DNA from: CAKZLS01 sp963771545
GTDB taxonomy: Bacteria > Pseudomonadota > Alphaproteobacteria > Rhodospirillales > Defluviicoccaceae
Assembly (NCBI GenBank): GCA_963771545.1
Contig: CAVYTX010000002.1
Location: 310,001-374,000, forward strand
DNA: 64,000 nucleotides
Direction of reading: 5' to 3'
Positions within the stretch are counted from its first letter, which is position 1; every line of letters begins with the position of its first letter. Positions 44,737 through 53,444 of the stretch are shown in pieces. Both the position numbers and the translations under genes were made by a program. The notes beneath the pieces were generated by a model. The model was not told the origin of the DNA and ran no database searches. It was given only the letters and a program-made list of their open reading frames with translations.

Positions 44737-47037
44737 CTATTTTTCGGTTAGCACCCACACTCCATTCCAGTCCTTGTCTGGTGGAGCGTCGACGAGCGTC
44801 CGGCAACGATCGAGATAAAGGCGAGACAGGCCATCGTGAGGATTGAGCTCGAGCACTTCTGCGAACGTGCGGATGGCCAAATCGAATCGTTTGCCGCGGT
44901 AAAATTCGAGGCCGTCATGGTAGAGACGAAGCGCTTGGGTGATGTGGGGGAAGGTGGCTTCGGTATGATAGTCCAGAACGTCGTAAAGTCCGACCGGCTC
45001 CGATTTGCCGCGGACCACGACCCGGTCCACGTCACGGATGCGATAGACGCCCTTCAGCCGCTTGACGGTATTCTCGCTGATCAGAACGCGGGCGTGGTAG
45101 TATTTGCAGGCGCCCTCCAAACGGGCGGCCAGGTTCACGCCGTCGCCGATCATCGTGTAATCCATTCGTTTCGACGAGCCGATGTTTCCCGACACGATCA
45201 CATCGGTGTTGATGCCAATGCCCATATCGATGGGCGGTAACCCGTTTTCCGCCCGTTGACGGTTCCAGGCGGCCAGCGCCCTGACCATCGAAATGGCCGC
45301 CCGAACGGCCCGGTCCTCGTCGTCGCCCGTCGCGAAGGGGATGCCGAAGGCGGCCATCATCGCGTCGCCGATGAACTTGTCGAGAATGCCGCCCTGGCGC
45401 TGCAGGCACTCCACCATGATGGTGAAATATTCGTTGAGCAGACTGACGGTGCCCTGGGGACCCAGTTCCTCCGCCAGTCCCGTGAAACCCCGGATGTCGG
45501 TGAACAAGATCGTCGCCAGCGTGCTCTTGCCGCCGAGAATCTCAGCGCCGCGGGTCAGCAGCTCATCGGCGAGGCTTGGATCCATGTATCGCGACATGGT
45601 GGATTTCACGCGTTTTTCCGAGGTGATGTCCTCAATGACGATCATCGTGCCGATCTTTTTCTGCTCGGCGCTGACAAGCGGCAGCACCGTGGCGTTCACC
45701 GAAAAAATCTTTCCCTTGAACGTGAGTTCGGCATCCATGGCGATGTCGGCGGTGCGCGACTCCGCGACCCGATCGGCCCGCTCGAGAACCCATGCGTTCG
45801 GTCCGTTGAAGATGGACCCGGCGGGCTGTTGCACAACGTCGGTGACGCGGCGTTGGATGACGCGAAGCCCCGCGCTGTTACATGTTATGATCCGGTAATC
45901 CTCGTCGAGGGTCATGACCCCGTTCGACATGGATTGAAGCATGCATTCGTTGTAGTTCTTCATGTTCTGAATGTCGTCGAACAGCGTCGCGTTTTCCAAC
46001 GCGATCGAGACCTGGGCGCAGAACGCCTTGAGCCGGGATTCGTCCTCGGACGTGAAGGGGCCGCTCATTTTGTTGAGCACCTGGGTGACGCCGATGGTTT
46101 TCCCGTGTTTGTTGATGATCGGGACGCACAGGATCGAGCGGGTGAAAAACCCCGTTTCCTTGTCGAACGCCGGATTGAAGCGGAGATCGGCGTAGGCATG
46201 GGCGATGTTGACGATTTCGCCCGTTGTAAAGGCGTGCCCGGCAATTCCGGCGCCGGCTTTCATGCGAAGCTCGGTGGCGCCGAGTCCTTCGCCCACCTTC
46301 GACCACAACTCGCCAACCTTGTCATCGTACAGGAAAAGCGTCGATCGCTCGGCGCCGAGCAAGCGCGTGACCTCGCACATGACCTTTCGCAGCAGCGGCG
46401 TCAGATTTATTTCCGAGGTGATGTCGGCGACGACATCGAGGAATTCCAGCTCCTGCTTGCGCAGCCGGCGCATCCGGTCGACCAGTTGACTGTCGCGCAG
46501 CGCCGCCGCCGCCTGGGTTCCCAAGGCTTCCAGCAGATCCAGGTCATCGTCGGTAAACGAGCCTCTCAGCTTGTTGAGACACTCGATGACGCCAATGATT
46601 TCGCCGGTCGTGGACCGGATGGGCGCGCATAGAATGTTCTTGGTGAGGAAGCCCGTTTGGCCGTCCACGCCACGATTGAATCTGGGATCGGCGTAGGGAT
46701 CGTGGATGATCGTTCCGACGCCGGAGGTGAACGCATGCCCGGCGATCCCGTCGGTGCCGAGGAACCGGATTTCACGGGTGTACTCGCCTTGGGCGACCCG
46801 GGAATACAGTTCCTTGGTATGGCCGTCGTAGAGAAACAACGATCCCCGCTCGGCGTCGGTGACCCGCGCGCTGACGTCGACCAATGCTTCCAGAACCTCG
46901 TCCAGGGACTGAGCCGATGCCAGGATCTGGTTGATGCTGAGCAGCGTCTCGGCGCGTTGAAGCCGGTGCTTGGCTTCGGTCGAGAAAATACCGGCCAGTC
47001 CGTTCGGCTCGGAGGAGGGGGACCGCGCATAACCCAT
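44737..47037 (-). CDS. GAF-GAF-PAS class III adenylate/guanylate cyclase
   Basis: 766 aa, cytosolic. Two GAF domains (about 35-185 and 210-360), each with the repeated phrase GIAGHAFT and an NKL/NKM region; a PAS-like domain (about 365-480: MSNGVMTLDEDYRIITCNSAG); then the catalytic domain (about 510-690) with the metal-binding FTDIRGFTGLAEELG, DKFIGDAMMAAFG and the transition-state region MDYTMIGDGVNLAARLEG. The tail has TPR-like helices (LRLYHDGLEFYRGKRFDLAIRTF). It probably makes cAMP in response to small ligands. ATG 47037 lies 5 nt after the stop of the small coiled-coil gene upstream, so the two are coupled. Confidence 0.92.
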   Translation of the reverse strand: MGYARSPSSEPNGLAGIFSTEAKHRLQRAETLLSINQILASAQSLDEVLEALVDVSARVTDAERGSLFLYDGHTKELYSRVAQGEYTREIRFLGTDGIAGHAFTSGVGTIIHDPYADPRFNRGVDGQTGFLTKNILCAPIRSTTGEIIGVIECLNKLRGSFTDDDLDLLEALGTQAAAALRDSQLVDRMRRLRKQELEFLDVVADITSEINLTPLLRKVMCEVTRLLGAERSTLFLYDDKVGELWSKVGEGLGATELRMKAGAGIAGHAFTTGEIVNIAHAYADLRFNPAFDKETGFFTRSILCVPIINKHGKTIGVTQVLNKMSGPFTSEDESRLKAFCAQVSIALENATLFDDIQNMKNYNECMLQSMSNGVMTLDEDYRIITCNSAGLRVIQRRVTDVVQQPAGSIFNGPNAWVLERADRVAESRTADIAMDAELTFKGKIFSVNATVLPLVSAEQKKIGTMIVIEDITSEKRVKSTMSRYMDPSLADELLTRGAEILGGKSTLATILFTDIRGFTGLAEELGPQGTVSLLNEYFTIMVECLQRQGGILDKFIGDAMMAAFGIPFATGDDEDRAVRAAISMVRALAAWNRQRAENGLPPIDMGIGINTDVIVSGNIGSSKRMDYTMIGDGVNLAARLEGACKYYHARVLISENTVKRLKGVYRIRDVDRVVVRGKSEPVGLYDVLDYHTEATFPHITQALRLYHDGLEFYRGKRFDLAIRTFAEVLELNPHDGLSRLYLDRCRTLVDAPPDKDWNGVWVLTEK

Positions 47038-47042
47038 CGTTT

Positions 47043-47375
47043 CTATACACCGCTCGCGGTATCGGTCGGCGTTTGCAGCCGGTCACGCAGGTGACGGATC
47101 GTTTCCTCGAGCTCCCGGCATTGGGCCCGGTGCATGCTCTCCAGCCGCTGAACCCTCTCTTCGTAGTTCAGGTGGATTTGATCCAGGCGCTCACGCAGGC
47201 GAATAATCGTTCCGCGCAACTCGAGCACCTGAACACTGTCGCCGTCACTGGTCTCCGGAACCGCCGTGCGCGTATCCCGTGCCGTCGTTTCCGGAGGCGG
47301 GACCGCCGGGATTCTCGGATCCCGGGTATGTTGCCCGCCCTGGCTTGATCGCGGGAGATCCATCGAAAAGGTCAT
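47043..47375 (-). CDS. small coiled-coil protein encoded just upstream of the cyclase
   Basis: 110 aa from ATG 47375. The N-terminal half is Pro/Thr-rich and disordered (PRIPAVPPPETTARDTRTA). Residues about 50-100 form a strong coiled coil (ELRGTIIRLRERLDQIHLNYEERVQR and on, in heptads). No signal peptide or membrane segment. The cyclase starts 5 nt downstream, so this may be a cyclase-binding or scaffold partner. No named family recognised. Confidence 0.6.
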   Translation of the reverse strand: MTFSMDLPRSSQGGQHTRDPRIPAVPPPETTARDTRTAVPETSDGDSVQVLELRGTIIRLRERLDQIHLNYEERVQRLESMHRAQCRELEETIRHLRDRLQTPTDTASGV

Positions 47376-47539
47376 GACAGGAACTCAGTTTTCCTTGACA
47401 GCGGCTCGGGTTGGAAGCCATCGTTCGACGATCCATTGGCGTCCCGCATGGTCCCCGATCGCCACTCGGGGGTCCGCCGCCCACGGCATTTCCCGACCGC
47501 GGCGGTTTGCGCGGTAAGACGCCGTCACTTTGCACGAAT

Positions 47540-47779
47540 GTGGTTACGATTTTGGTAACGCGGATATCCGATCAGTCCTCAACGCCGTCGCCTTGCACCG
47601 GGGTTTGCGAGTTATCGCCCGAGACCGGAGTTTGCCGTGGATGTCTGCGTAGCGGCGAAGAGATCGCCGAATGGCGCGGGGCCGGCAATTCAAGGCGCCG
47701 CGAGATTCTCGAACGGATCGCAGCCCGTCGCGCCGCCGGTTTCGAAACGGTGGACGCGCCGCAAGTCACGGCAAAGTAA
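47540..47779 (+). CDS. DUF1289 family protein
   Basis: 79 aa if started at GTG 47540 (TTG 47552 also possible; no clear ribosome-binding site). The DUF1289 signature is complete: SPCTGVCELSPETGVCRGC with four cysteines likely binding zinc or Fe-S, followed by RSGEEIAEWRGAGNSRRREI. The tail is helical. Such small proteins are widespread in proteobacteria with no assigned function. Confidence 0.75.
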   Translation: MVTILVTRISDQSSTPSPCTGVCELSPETGVCRGCLRSGEEIAEWRGAGNSRRREILERIAARRAAGFETVDAPQVTAK

Positions 47780-47894
47780 GCTTTGAGCGGGCAAACGATG
47801 GCTTACCGGATAGCAGGGCGCGATCCGGAGTCCACATTGCCGGTCATCGCCGAGGGATAACGGAAACGGGGCCCAGCGACCCAGCGAGAGGGAA

Positions 47895-48158
47895 TTACGT
47901 GGACGTTTTCCCCCGAGTGGTTGTCTTGCGCGCCGCGGTCTTGGCGGCCGGTTTTGCCTCGGCGGCTTTCGGCTTCGCGGTCTTGGCGGACGCTTTCTTC
48001 TCGGCCGGGACCATTTTTTCCGCCGCTTTCTGAGCGGTCGCCAAAACCTCTTTTTCGGCCGCCAACCAGTATTCCATCGCCATTCCCTGCTGGCGCCCGG
48101 CGGTTTCCCACATAAGATATGCCATCTCGCCGATCCGATTCTGGATGTCCTAACTCAT
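47895..48158 (-). CDS. DUF2934 protein with Lys/Ala-rich tail; in-frame TAG at codon 3 of the upstream start
   Basis: The usable frame from ATG 48125 gives 76 aa: AYLMWETAGRQQGMAMEYWLAAEKEV, the core of DUF2934, followed by a basic repetitive tail (KKASAKTAKPKAAEAKPAAK) like histone H1 or DNA-binding tails. The family normally begins about ten residues earlier, and here the upstream frame reads ATG AGT TAG GAC ATC CAG AAT CGG, i.e. MS-stop-DIQNRIGEM. So a TAG (48150-48152) interrupts codon 3 of the natural start, or translation begins at 48125. A CAG to TAG change would explain it. Function unknown. Confidence 0.6.
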
Positions 48159-48330
48159 TTTCTTGATATCATCATTCATGTTTAAGGGCCCCGATGTTAG
48201 GAAACGTCACGATTGTAGGATAGAAGTGGATACTCCGAGTCGCACCAAAAAAGCAACGGATACGGGAATCATTAGCCCGCATTTATCCAGCCCCGGTATT
48301 GCCCGCTATCAGGGCCCATGGGTATCACAA

Positions 48331-48795
48331 GTGAAAGCGCGCCGGATCAAACTCGCCCAGTCGGCGGCCCTCGTTTACCGCTGGACCCAGGCCGGGCCGC
48401 GAATGGTTTTGGTGACCTCGAAAAGAACCCGCCGATGGGTTGCGCCGAAAGGGGGAATCAAAGCAGGTCGCAAGCCCCACGAGTCGGCCGCCGAAGAGGC
48501 TTTCGAGGAAGCCGGTGTCACCGGACGGATCTCGCGAACCTGTATCGGCGTTTACGGCTATCGCAAGACCAACCACAAATATGGCGCCTATTGCATGGTT
48601 CGTGTTTATCCCATGAAGCTCACGGCCCAACTCTCCGACTGGCCGGAGCGGAAACAGCGTCGCCGCGAATGGGTCGCCTTCGATGTCGCGGCCGCCCGCG
48701 TGAGGGAAAAGGACTTGAAGAAAATCATTCAATCCCTCTATCGGTCGCTCAAGGATCGGCGGAACGACCTCAAGGCCAATGGCGCCGGAACGTGA
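48331..48795 (+). CDS. Nudix hydrolase (diphosphoinositol-polyphosphate-phosphatase-like type)
   Basis: 154 aa if begun at GTG 48331, where the conserved start VKARRIKLAQSAALVYRW begins; a longer in-frame start at ATG 48178 would add 51 unconserved residues. PKGGIKAGRKPHESAAEEAFEEAGV is the Nudix box in the variant form common in alphaproteobacterial short Nudix proteins, with EEAFEEAG carrying the metal ligands. GVYGYRKTNHKYGAYCMVRVY and the WPERKQRRREWVAFD segment also fit this subgroup. Substrate unknown. Confidence 0.8.
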   Translation: MKARRIKLAQSAALVYRWTQAGPRMVLVTSKRTRRWVAPKGGIKAGRKPHESAAEEAFEEAGVTGRISRTCIGVYGYRKTNHKYGAYCMVRVYPMKLTAQLSDWPERKQRRREWVAFDVAAARVREKDLKKIIQSLYRSLKDRRNDLKANGAGT

Positions 48796-48882
48796 GATTG
48801 TTACGCCCTATGTCTGGGGCTACATCGTGTTAGACTACCCCCAACGGTTACGGGTTTTCTTTGAATTGTCGCATGGGGCCCA

Positions 48883-49113
48883 ATGAAACAGCGGAACCCT
48901 CTCGAAGACGCGGTGACCTGGCGGACCAAGGACGGCACGCCGGTGTCCTGCGAAGAGAAGCTGAAAGTCCTCAACGAAAACCTAGAGGAATTGCGTCAGC
49001 TTTTTCAGGACGCGTTCGAGGACGCCTTGCTCATGGAATGCGACGAAGCTCAAATTCGCAACGTGTTTCAAGCACTGGTCGACTCTCTCGACAATCCTTA
49101 TCGAAAGCGTTGA
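48883..49113 (+). CDS. small conserved hypothetical protein
   Basis: 76 aa from ATG 48883. Begins MKQRNPLEDAVTWRTKDGTP and continues into a helical acidic stretch VLNENLEELRQLFQDAFEDALLMECDEAQIRNVF. No signal, no membrane segment, single Cys in each half. The sequence is well formed and looks like small cytosolic proteins seen near tRNA/pcm regions of Rhodospirillales, but I cannot assign a name. Confidence 0.6.
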   Translation: MKQRNPLEDAVTWRTKDGTPVSCEEKLKVLNENLEELRQLFQDAFEDALLMECDEAQIRNVFQALVDSLDNPYRKR

Positions 49114-49154
49114 ACAACCGGCATCCGGCCACGCGGAACAACCGCTCGGGTGAG

Positions 49155-49165
49155 CGTTGGTATTA
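49155..49165 (-). repeat. isolated terminal motif of the palindrome family
   Basis: CGTTGGTATTA is the reverse complement of the outer end of copy B (TAATACCAACG). It overlaps the TAA stop of the minus-strand gene that begins at 49891. Confidence 0.4.
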
Positions 49166-49891
49166 GGGATAGTCACACCGCGTGCCGGTGACCTGAACGA
49201 AGCCCCTCGATCCCGTGACGATGTTGAACCGGTACTCGCTGTCGCCTACAACAATGGACGGGTTCAGGGGTAGTTTTCCCGAAATTTCGGATGTCTTGCC
49301 GCCAATGTGAACGATTCGGACGGCCACTGGCTCCGCCGGGTCGAACCATGCCTCGGGGTTTCCAAGAGAGTCCCGGGCCGGGTCGCCCATCGCGGTGAGC
49401 GTGATCGCGCCGGAGTCGAAGGCCACGAACCCGTTGGCGCCGGAGTGGAGCGGCGTCTGCACGATAAACCGTTTCGTCGCCGGTTCTTCATCGCAGTTCT
49501 CGCGGTTCTCCGCCGCGCCGATCACGAACTTCAACCGGTCCACGCCAACGTCCGATTCGATCTTTTGCTGCGTGAGATCGAACAGGTCCTTGAGATCGCC
49601 GGAAGGCACCTCGCGGGTGTATTTCTGCCGCCATTCTTCTGCGCGGGATCGTTCTCCGGACATTTCGGTCTGCAAAGCCGTGTTCTTTTGCTCGAGATTG
49701 GCCACGTCCGCCTCCAGGGAAGCGATCTTTCCCTTCAGCGTATTGACCTCACCTTGCGAAAGCTCTTTTCCGGACAGGTACGCGTACGTGCCCGCGGCCA
49801 CAATGAGGCAGAGCGCCACGGTCCACTTGAACAGGCTCGAACGGAATTGCCGTCGTCGACGCCTCTTATCTTCTCGCAAGCCTAGCGACAT
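49163..49891 (-). CDS. membrane-anchored coiled-coil hypothetical protein
   Basis: 242 aa. A very basic N-terminus (REDKRRRRRQFRSS) precedes one membrane segment (WTVALCLIVAAGTYAYLSG), then a coiled coil at about 45-95 (LKGKIASLEADVANLEQKNTAL) and a beta-rich periplasmic domain with two cysteines near its ends (RENCDEEPATKRFIV, VTGTRCDYP). It is a type II inner-membrane topology. No named family recognised. Its stop codon falls inside the repeat end motif at 49155-49165. Confidence 0.65.
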   Translation of the reverse strand: MSLGLREDKRRRRRQFRSSLFKWTVALCLIVAAGTYAYLSGKELSQGEVNTLKGKIASLEADVANLEQKNTALQTEMSGERSRAEEWRQKYTREVPSGDLKDLFDLTQQKIESDVGVDRLKFVIGAAENRENCDEEPATKRFIVQTPLHSGANGFVAFDSGAITLTAMGDPARDSLGNPEAWFDPAEPVAVRIVHIGGKTSEISGKLPLNPSIVVGDSEYRFNIVTGSRGFVQVTGTRCDYP

Positions 49892-50074
49892 GAGCGATCC
49901 TTGCGTTCTTCTTTATCGACGTTGGATTGTCTCTTGCCTGTTCGATCGGATAGCGCGCGTCTTCGACCCGTCAAACAAACACACATTCAAAACCACGATC
50001 AATCCAGTGTCATTCCCCTGATCCCATCGCTGAAAACGAACGGGCCGCGCCATCGACGACGCGGCCCTCTCGAC

Positions 50075-50149
50075 TGGCTCCGGAGGAGGGATTCGAACCC
50101 CCGACCCAGCGGTTAACAGCCGCTTGCTCTACCACTGAGCTACTCCGGA
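50075..50149 (-). tRNA. tRNA-Asn (anticodon GTT)
   Basis: 75 nt with encoded CCA (50075-50077 on the plus strand reads TGG). On the minus strand: acceptor TCCGGAG/CTCCGGA, D-arm GCTCAGTGGTAGAGC, anticodon stem-loop AGCGGCTGTTAACCGCT with GTT, T-arm GGGGGTTCGAATCCCTC. It lies 7 nt from tRNA-Cys and is transcribed after it. Confidence 0.96.
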
Positions 50150-50156
50150 TTAACAT

Positions 50157-50230
50157 TGGAGGCGCGGACCGGACTCGAACCGGTGTACACGGCTTTGCAG
50201 GCCGCTGCGTAGCCACTCCGCCACCGCGCC
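50157..50230 (-). tRNA. tRNA-Cys (anticodon GCA)
   Basis: 74 nt with encoded CCA. On the minus strand: acceptor GGCGCGG/CCGCGCC, anticodon stem-loop GCGGCCTGCAAAGCCGT with GCA, T-arm ACCGGTTCGAGTCCGGT. First of a two-tRNA cluster (Cys then Asn). Confidence 0.96.
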
Positions 50231-50432
50231 CACCCTGAAGCAACATGCCGCGAACTCGCCGTGAGCCCGCGGCCGCCGTTTCAGCCGGCAGAACTTAGTC
50301 GCTGCACGTTCGCCGGTCAAGGCACCGCGCGACGCACCGGAGAACCGCGCAGGTTGTGTCCGGGCGCGCAACCTTTTATATAGCGAGCCGTAGGGATTTG
50401 CGGATATTCGCCGCCTCACCGATGGAGCTATG

Positions 50433-51086
50433 ATGGATTACGCCGCCCGCCGCCACAGCATGGTCGAAAATCAAATTCGCACCAACCGAGTCACGGATCC
50501 ATTGGTTATCGAAGCCATGGATGGCATTCCTCGCGAAGCTTTCGTGCCGGACGAGATGAAAGGCATCGCCTATCTCGACGAAGATATTCCGATCGGCGGC
50601 GGCCGTTACCTGATGGAGCCCCTTGTGATCGCGCGCCTGCTTCAGGCCGCCGAAATCAAACCGGAGGACGTCATCTTGGACATTGGTTGCGGCAGCGGAT
50701 ACGTGTCCGCCGTCATGGCGCGCATGGCGAATGTCGTCGTGGCGCTCGAGAGTGATTCTGGTTTGGCGGCGCGGGCCAATTCGGCTTTGACGAATCTCGG
50801 CCTGGATACCGTTGCCGTGGTCGAGGGGCCGCTCCGCGACGGTTATGTGCGCCAGGCCCCTTACGATGTAATCTTTTTCGGCGGCGCAATGGCGAAAGTG
50901 CCGGGAGCCATCGTCGAGCAGTTGGCGGAAGGGGGCCGCATGGTCGCGGTTGTCACGGGCGATCAAGGAATTGGCGCGGGAACCTTGTTTCTCAAGGTTG
51001 GCGGCGTCGTCTCGCGCCGAGAGGTTTTCAACGCGGCGACGCCTTTTCTTCCCGGATTCGAGCCAGTCAAAGAGTTCACGTTTTAG
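50433..51086 (+). CDS. pcm: protein-L-isoaspartate O-methyltransferase family protein
   Basis: 217 aa; ATG 50433 is preferred over 50430 because GGAG (50424-50427) then has adequate spacing. MVENQIRTNRVTDPLVIEAM and REAFVPDEMKGIAYLDEDIPIG are the typical N-terminal part; SAM motif I is VILDIGCGSGYVSAV and post-I VALESD. The family repairs isoaspartyl residues. Alphaproteobacterial copies next to tolC, as here, are a distinct subgroup whose activity is less certain. Gene order pcm - tolC - popZ - valS is characteristic of Rhodospirillales. Confidence 0.88.
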   Translation: MDYAARRHSMVENQIRTNRVTDPLVIEAMDGIPREAFVPDEMKGIAYLDEDIPIGGGRYLMEPLVIARLLQAAEIKPEDVILDIGCGSGYVSAVMARMANVVVALESDSGLAARANSALTNLGLDTVAVVEGPLRDGYVRQAPYDVIFFGGAMAKVPGAIVEQLAEGGRMVAVVTGDQGIGAGTLFLKVGGVVSRREVFNAATPFLPGFEPVKEFTF

Positions 51087-51237
51087 GGAAACGCCTCAGG
51101 GTTGCAATTTTCCATCAAATGTCGGAAAAAGCCGCAAAGGCGATGAGGTATTGACGGTGCCGGACGGATCTGGTCCATTTCGCCTGTGAAATTTTATGGT
51201 CGGGCATGCTCGGCCCGTGGACAGGGGAGCTATTTCG

Positions 51238-52641
51238 GTGAAGGTTGCAGGGTGGGCCTTGGTTTTCAGCGTGCTGTTCGGTGTAGGCGTGGAGAGCGGA
51301 CCGGCGGCCGGCCAGAGCCTCGATGAGGCGCTGGCGACGGCTTACGGGAACAACCCGGAACTTGAAGCTCAGCGGGCGGCCCTCCGAGCGACCGACGAGC
51401 AGGTGCCGCAGGCGCTCTCCGGTTGGCGGCCCCGGCTCGAGGGCACCGCGGGGACCGGGCGGCGAAAGGTTAATCCAGACAATGACGTGAGTACGATTCG
51501 GGGAACTCAACGACTGAACCCGCGGGAAGCCGCGGTGGAGCTCCGGCAACCGCTGTTTCGCGGTGGCCAGACGGTCGCGGCCACCCGTGCCGCGGAGAAC
51601 GAAGTGCTGGCCCGGCGCGCTCAATTGTTCAGCGTGGAGCAGGACGTGCTTCGCGACGCGGCCACCGCGTATTCGGAAGTCTACCGGGACCAGGCGGTGT
51701 TGGATCTTCAGATCCGGAACGAGCAGCGGCTGGCTCGCCAATTGGAGGCGACCCGCGATCGCTTTCAAGTGGGAGAAGTGACGCGAACCGATGTCTTTCA
51801 GGCGGAAGCCCGCCTGGCCAGGGCGACAGCCGATCGGGTCGAGGCGGAAGGCAGTCTGGAGGCCTCCCGGGCCAGCTATCGCCGCACGGTCGGCGAGATG
51901 CCGGGGCTTCTCGGTCAACCTTCTCCGCCGGCGGATCTGCCCATTAACGGCGATCAGGCCATCAGTCTCGCCACCGACCAGAATCCCGTCGTGATGTTTG
52001 CCGAATATCAAGAGAGATCCGCGCTCGACCAGATCGACCAAGTGCGTGGCGAGCTGTTTCCGGAATTGGATTTCACGGCCCGAGCGGAAACCGGCAAGGA
52101 ACGAACGATTGAAAACGGGACCACCCATGAGTGGTCGGCACTGGTCAATTTGCGCATTCCGCTCTATCAGCAAGGACAGGTGTATTCCCGGCTGCGTCAA
52201 CAAAAGCAGGTTGCGGCGCAAAGGCGACGTCAGGTCGATGTCAACCGCCGCCAAGCGGTGCAAGACGCGAAGGATTCTTGGGCGCGGTTGGAGGCGGCGA
52301 GAGCGGCAGTCCGGTCGCGCAAGAAGGAAGCCAAGGCTAACGAAATTGCCCTGGAAGGGGTTCAGCAGGAGGCCCAGGTGGGCGCGCGAACGGTGCTTGA
52401 TATTCTCGACGCCGAACAGGAATTGACGAATTCACAGGTGGAACTCGTGCGCGCTCAAATGTCCGAGGTGACCTCCGCGTACGACTTGAAGCGAGCGGTG
52501 GGTGAGCTGTCGGCGGGTCGTATGGAACTGGCCGTGGATCTCTACAATCCCGAAAAACATTACAATGAGGTGCGGGGTCTCTGGTGGGGTTCGTCGTCCG
52601 ACGGCGATGTTAACCAAGAGGACTTCGGTAAACCCGATTGA
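51238..52641 (+). CDS. tolC: TolC family outer-membrane efflux/secretion channel
   Basis: 467 aa from GTG 51238, placed by AGGGGAG at 51222-51228; ATG 51196 in frame would give a longer leader. Signal peptide WALVFSVLFGVGVESGPAAG. The mature part has two TolC repeats: SLDEALATAYGNNPELEAQRAAL...EAAVELRQPLFRGGQT in the first, and a second with WSALVNLRIPLYQQGQVYSRLRQQKQ, ending ARTVLDILDAEQELTNSQVELVRA. Trimers form the outer-membrane tunnel for type I secretion and drug efflux. The non-structured tail (WWGSSSDGDVNQED) is typical of TolC homologues. Confidence 0.93.
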   Translation: MKVAGWALVFSVLFGVGVESGPAAGQSLDEALATAYGNNPELEAQRAALRATDEQVPQALSGWRPRLEGTAGTGRRKVNPDNDVSTIRGTQRLNPREAAVELRQPLFRGGQTVAATRAAENEVLARRAQLFSVEQDVLRDAATAYSEVYRDQAVLDLQIRNEQRLARQLEATRDRFQVGEVTRTDVFQAEARLARATADRVEAEGSLEASRASYRRTVGEMPGLLGQPSPPADLPINGDQAISLATDQNPVVMFAEYQERSALDQIDQVRGELFPELDFTARAETGKERTIENGTTHEWSALVNLRIPLYQQGQVYSRLRQQKQVAAQRRRQVDVNRRQAVQDAKDSWARLEAARAAVRSRKKEAKANEIALEGVQQEAQVGARTVLDILDAEQELTNSQVELVRAQMSEVTSAYDLKRAVGELSAGRMELAVDLYNPEKHYNEVRGLWWGSSSDGDVNQEDFGKPD

Positions 52642-52747
52642 ACGGGGTGGGCGCATTCGCCGGGCCGGGAGCGTTTCCGGCGAATTCGAATCTCAACTCC
52701 GGACCACGGGCCTCGACAGTCGGCCTATCCTAACGGATAATGGCGCT

Positions 52748-53338
52748 ATGACCGGCGACCAGAAAAATAAATCCACCGACGACGGCATGACTCCGCAAGC
52801 AGGGCAGGAAGAGCCTTCCATGGAGGATATCCTCACGTCGATCCGCCGGATACTATCGGAGGAAGGGGGCGAAGGCGGCGAAGACGCCGAGATCCCCGAG
52901 GGAGAGGACACAATGGAGCGCAAGGACGGCCCCGAGACCGATTCGGATATGGGCGTTGATTTCGCCGAATCCGAGCCCGATCATGAAACGCGAGACGAAG
53001 CGCCCAGCGAACCCGCGGCATCCGCGGCGCCGACCGGGAAATCCGGAGACGATAACATCTTGATTTTGACACCGGAAATGCGAGCGGCCGCGGCCGATCC
53101 GGTGATGTCCCCGGCCACCGCCGAGGCTTCGGCGGATGCATTGTCCCAGTTGGCCCGGGCGATTCTCGATCATCGCGATATCAACCTCGGCTCGCGCGAT
53201 GTGACGCTCGAGGCCATGGTGCGCCAGATGCTCCGGCCGCTTCTCAAGGAGTGGCTGGATCGCAATCTTCCTTACTTGATCGAACGGCTGGTCAAGAAGG
53301 AGATCGACCTGATGATCAACAGGGCCGAACGCCTGTAG
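52748..53338 (+). CDS. popZ: polar organizing protein PopZ (DUF2497)
   Basis: 196 aa from ATG 52748. The N-terminal helix EPSMEDILTSIRRILSEE, the long acidic Pro/Glu-rich middle (about 38-120) and the C-terminal oligomerisation helices (AMVRQMLRPLLKEWLDRNLPYLIERLVKKEI) match PopZ of Caulobacter, which makes a polar matrix that captures ParB-parS and signalling proteins. The acidic linker is longer than in Caulobacter. An alphaproteobacterial marker. Confidence 0.92.
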   Translation: MTGDQKNKSTDDGMTPQAGQEEPSMEDILTSIRRILSEEGGEGGEDAEIPEGEDTMERKDGPETDSDMGVDFAESEPDHETRDEAPSEPAASAAPTGKSGDDNILILTPEMRAAAADPVMSPATAEASADALSQLARAILDHRDINLGSRDVTLEAMVRQMLRPLLKEWLDRNLPYLIERLVKKEIDLMINRAERL

Positions 53339-53444
53339 GATTGCCAGTGGGATTGACTGTGCCGGCTGGCCGGGGTTAACAACGGCTTGACCGCCGCCGG
53401 CCGCGTTCCCGATCGAACCTGTTTGAGAGAAGCGCAGAGCAGCC

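Noticed and set aside
42002..44818. 938-codon plus-strand frame
   Set aside because: Antisense to the Pka-type gene, whose domains are unmistakable.
45256..46632. 458-codon plus-strand frame
   Set aside because: Antisense to the GAF-GAF cyclase.
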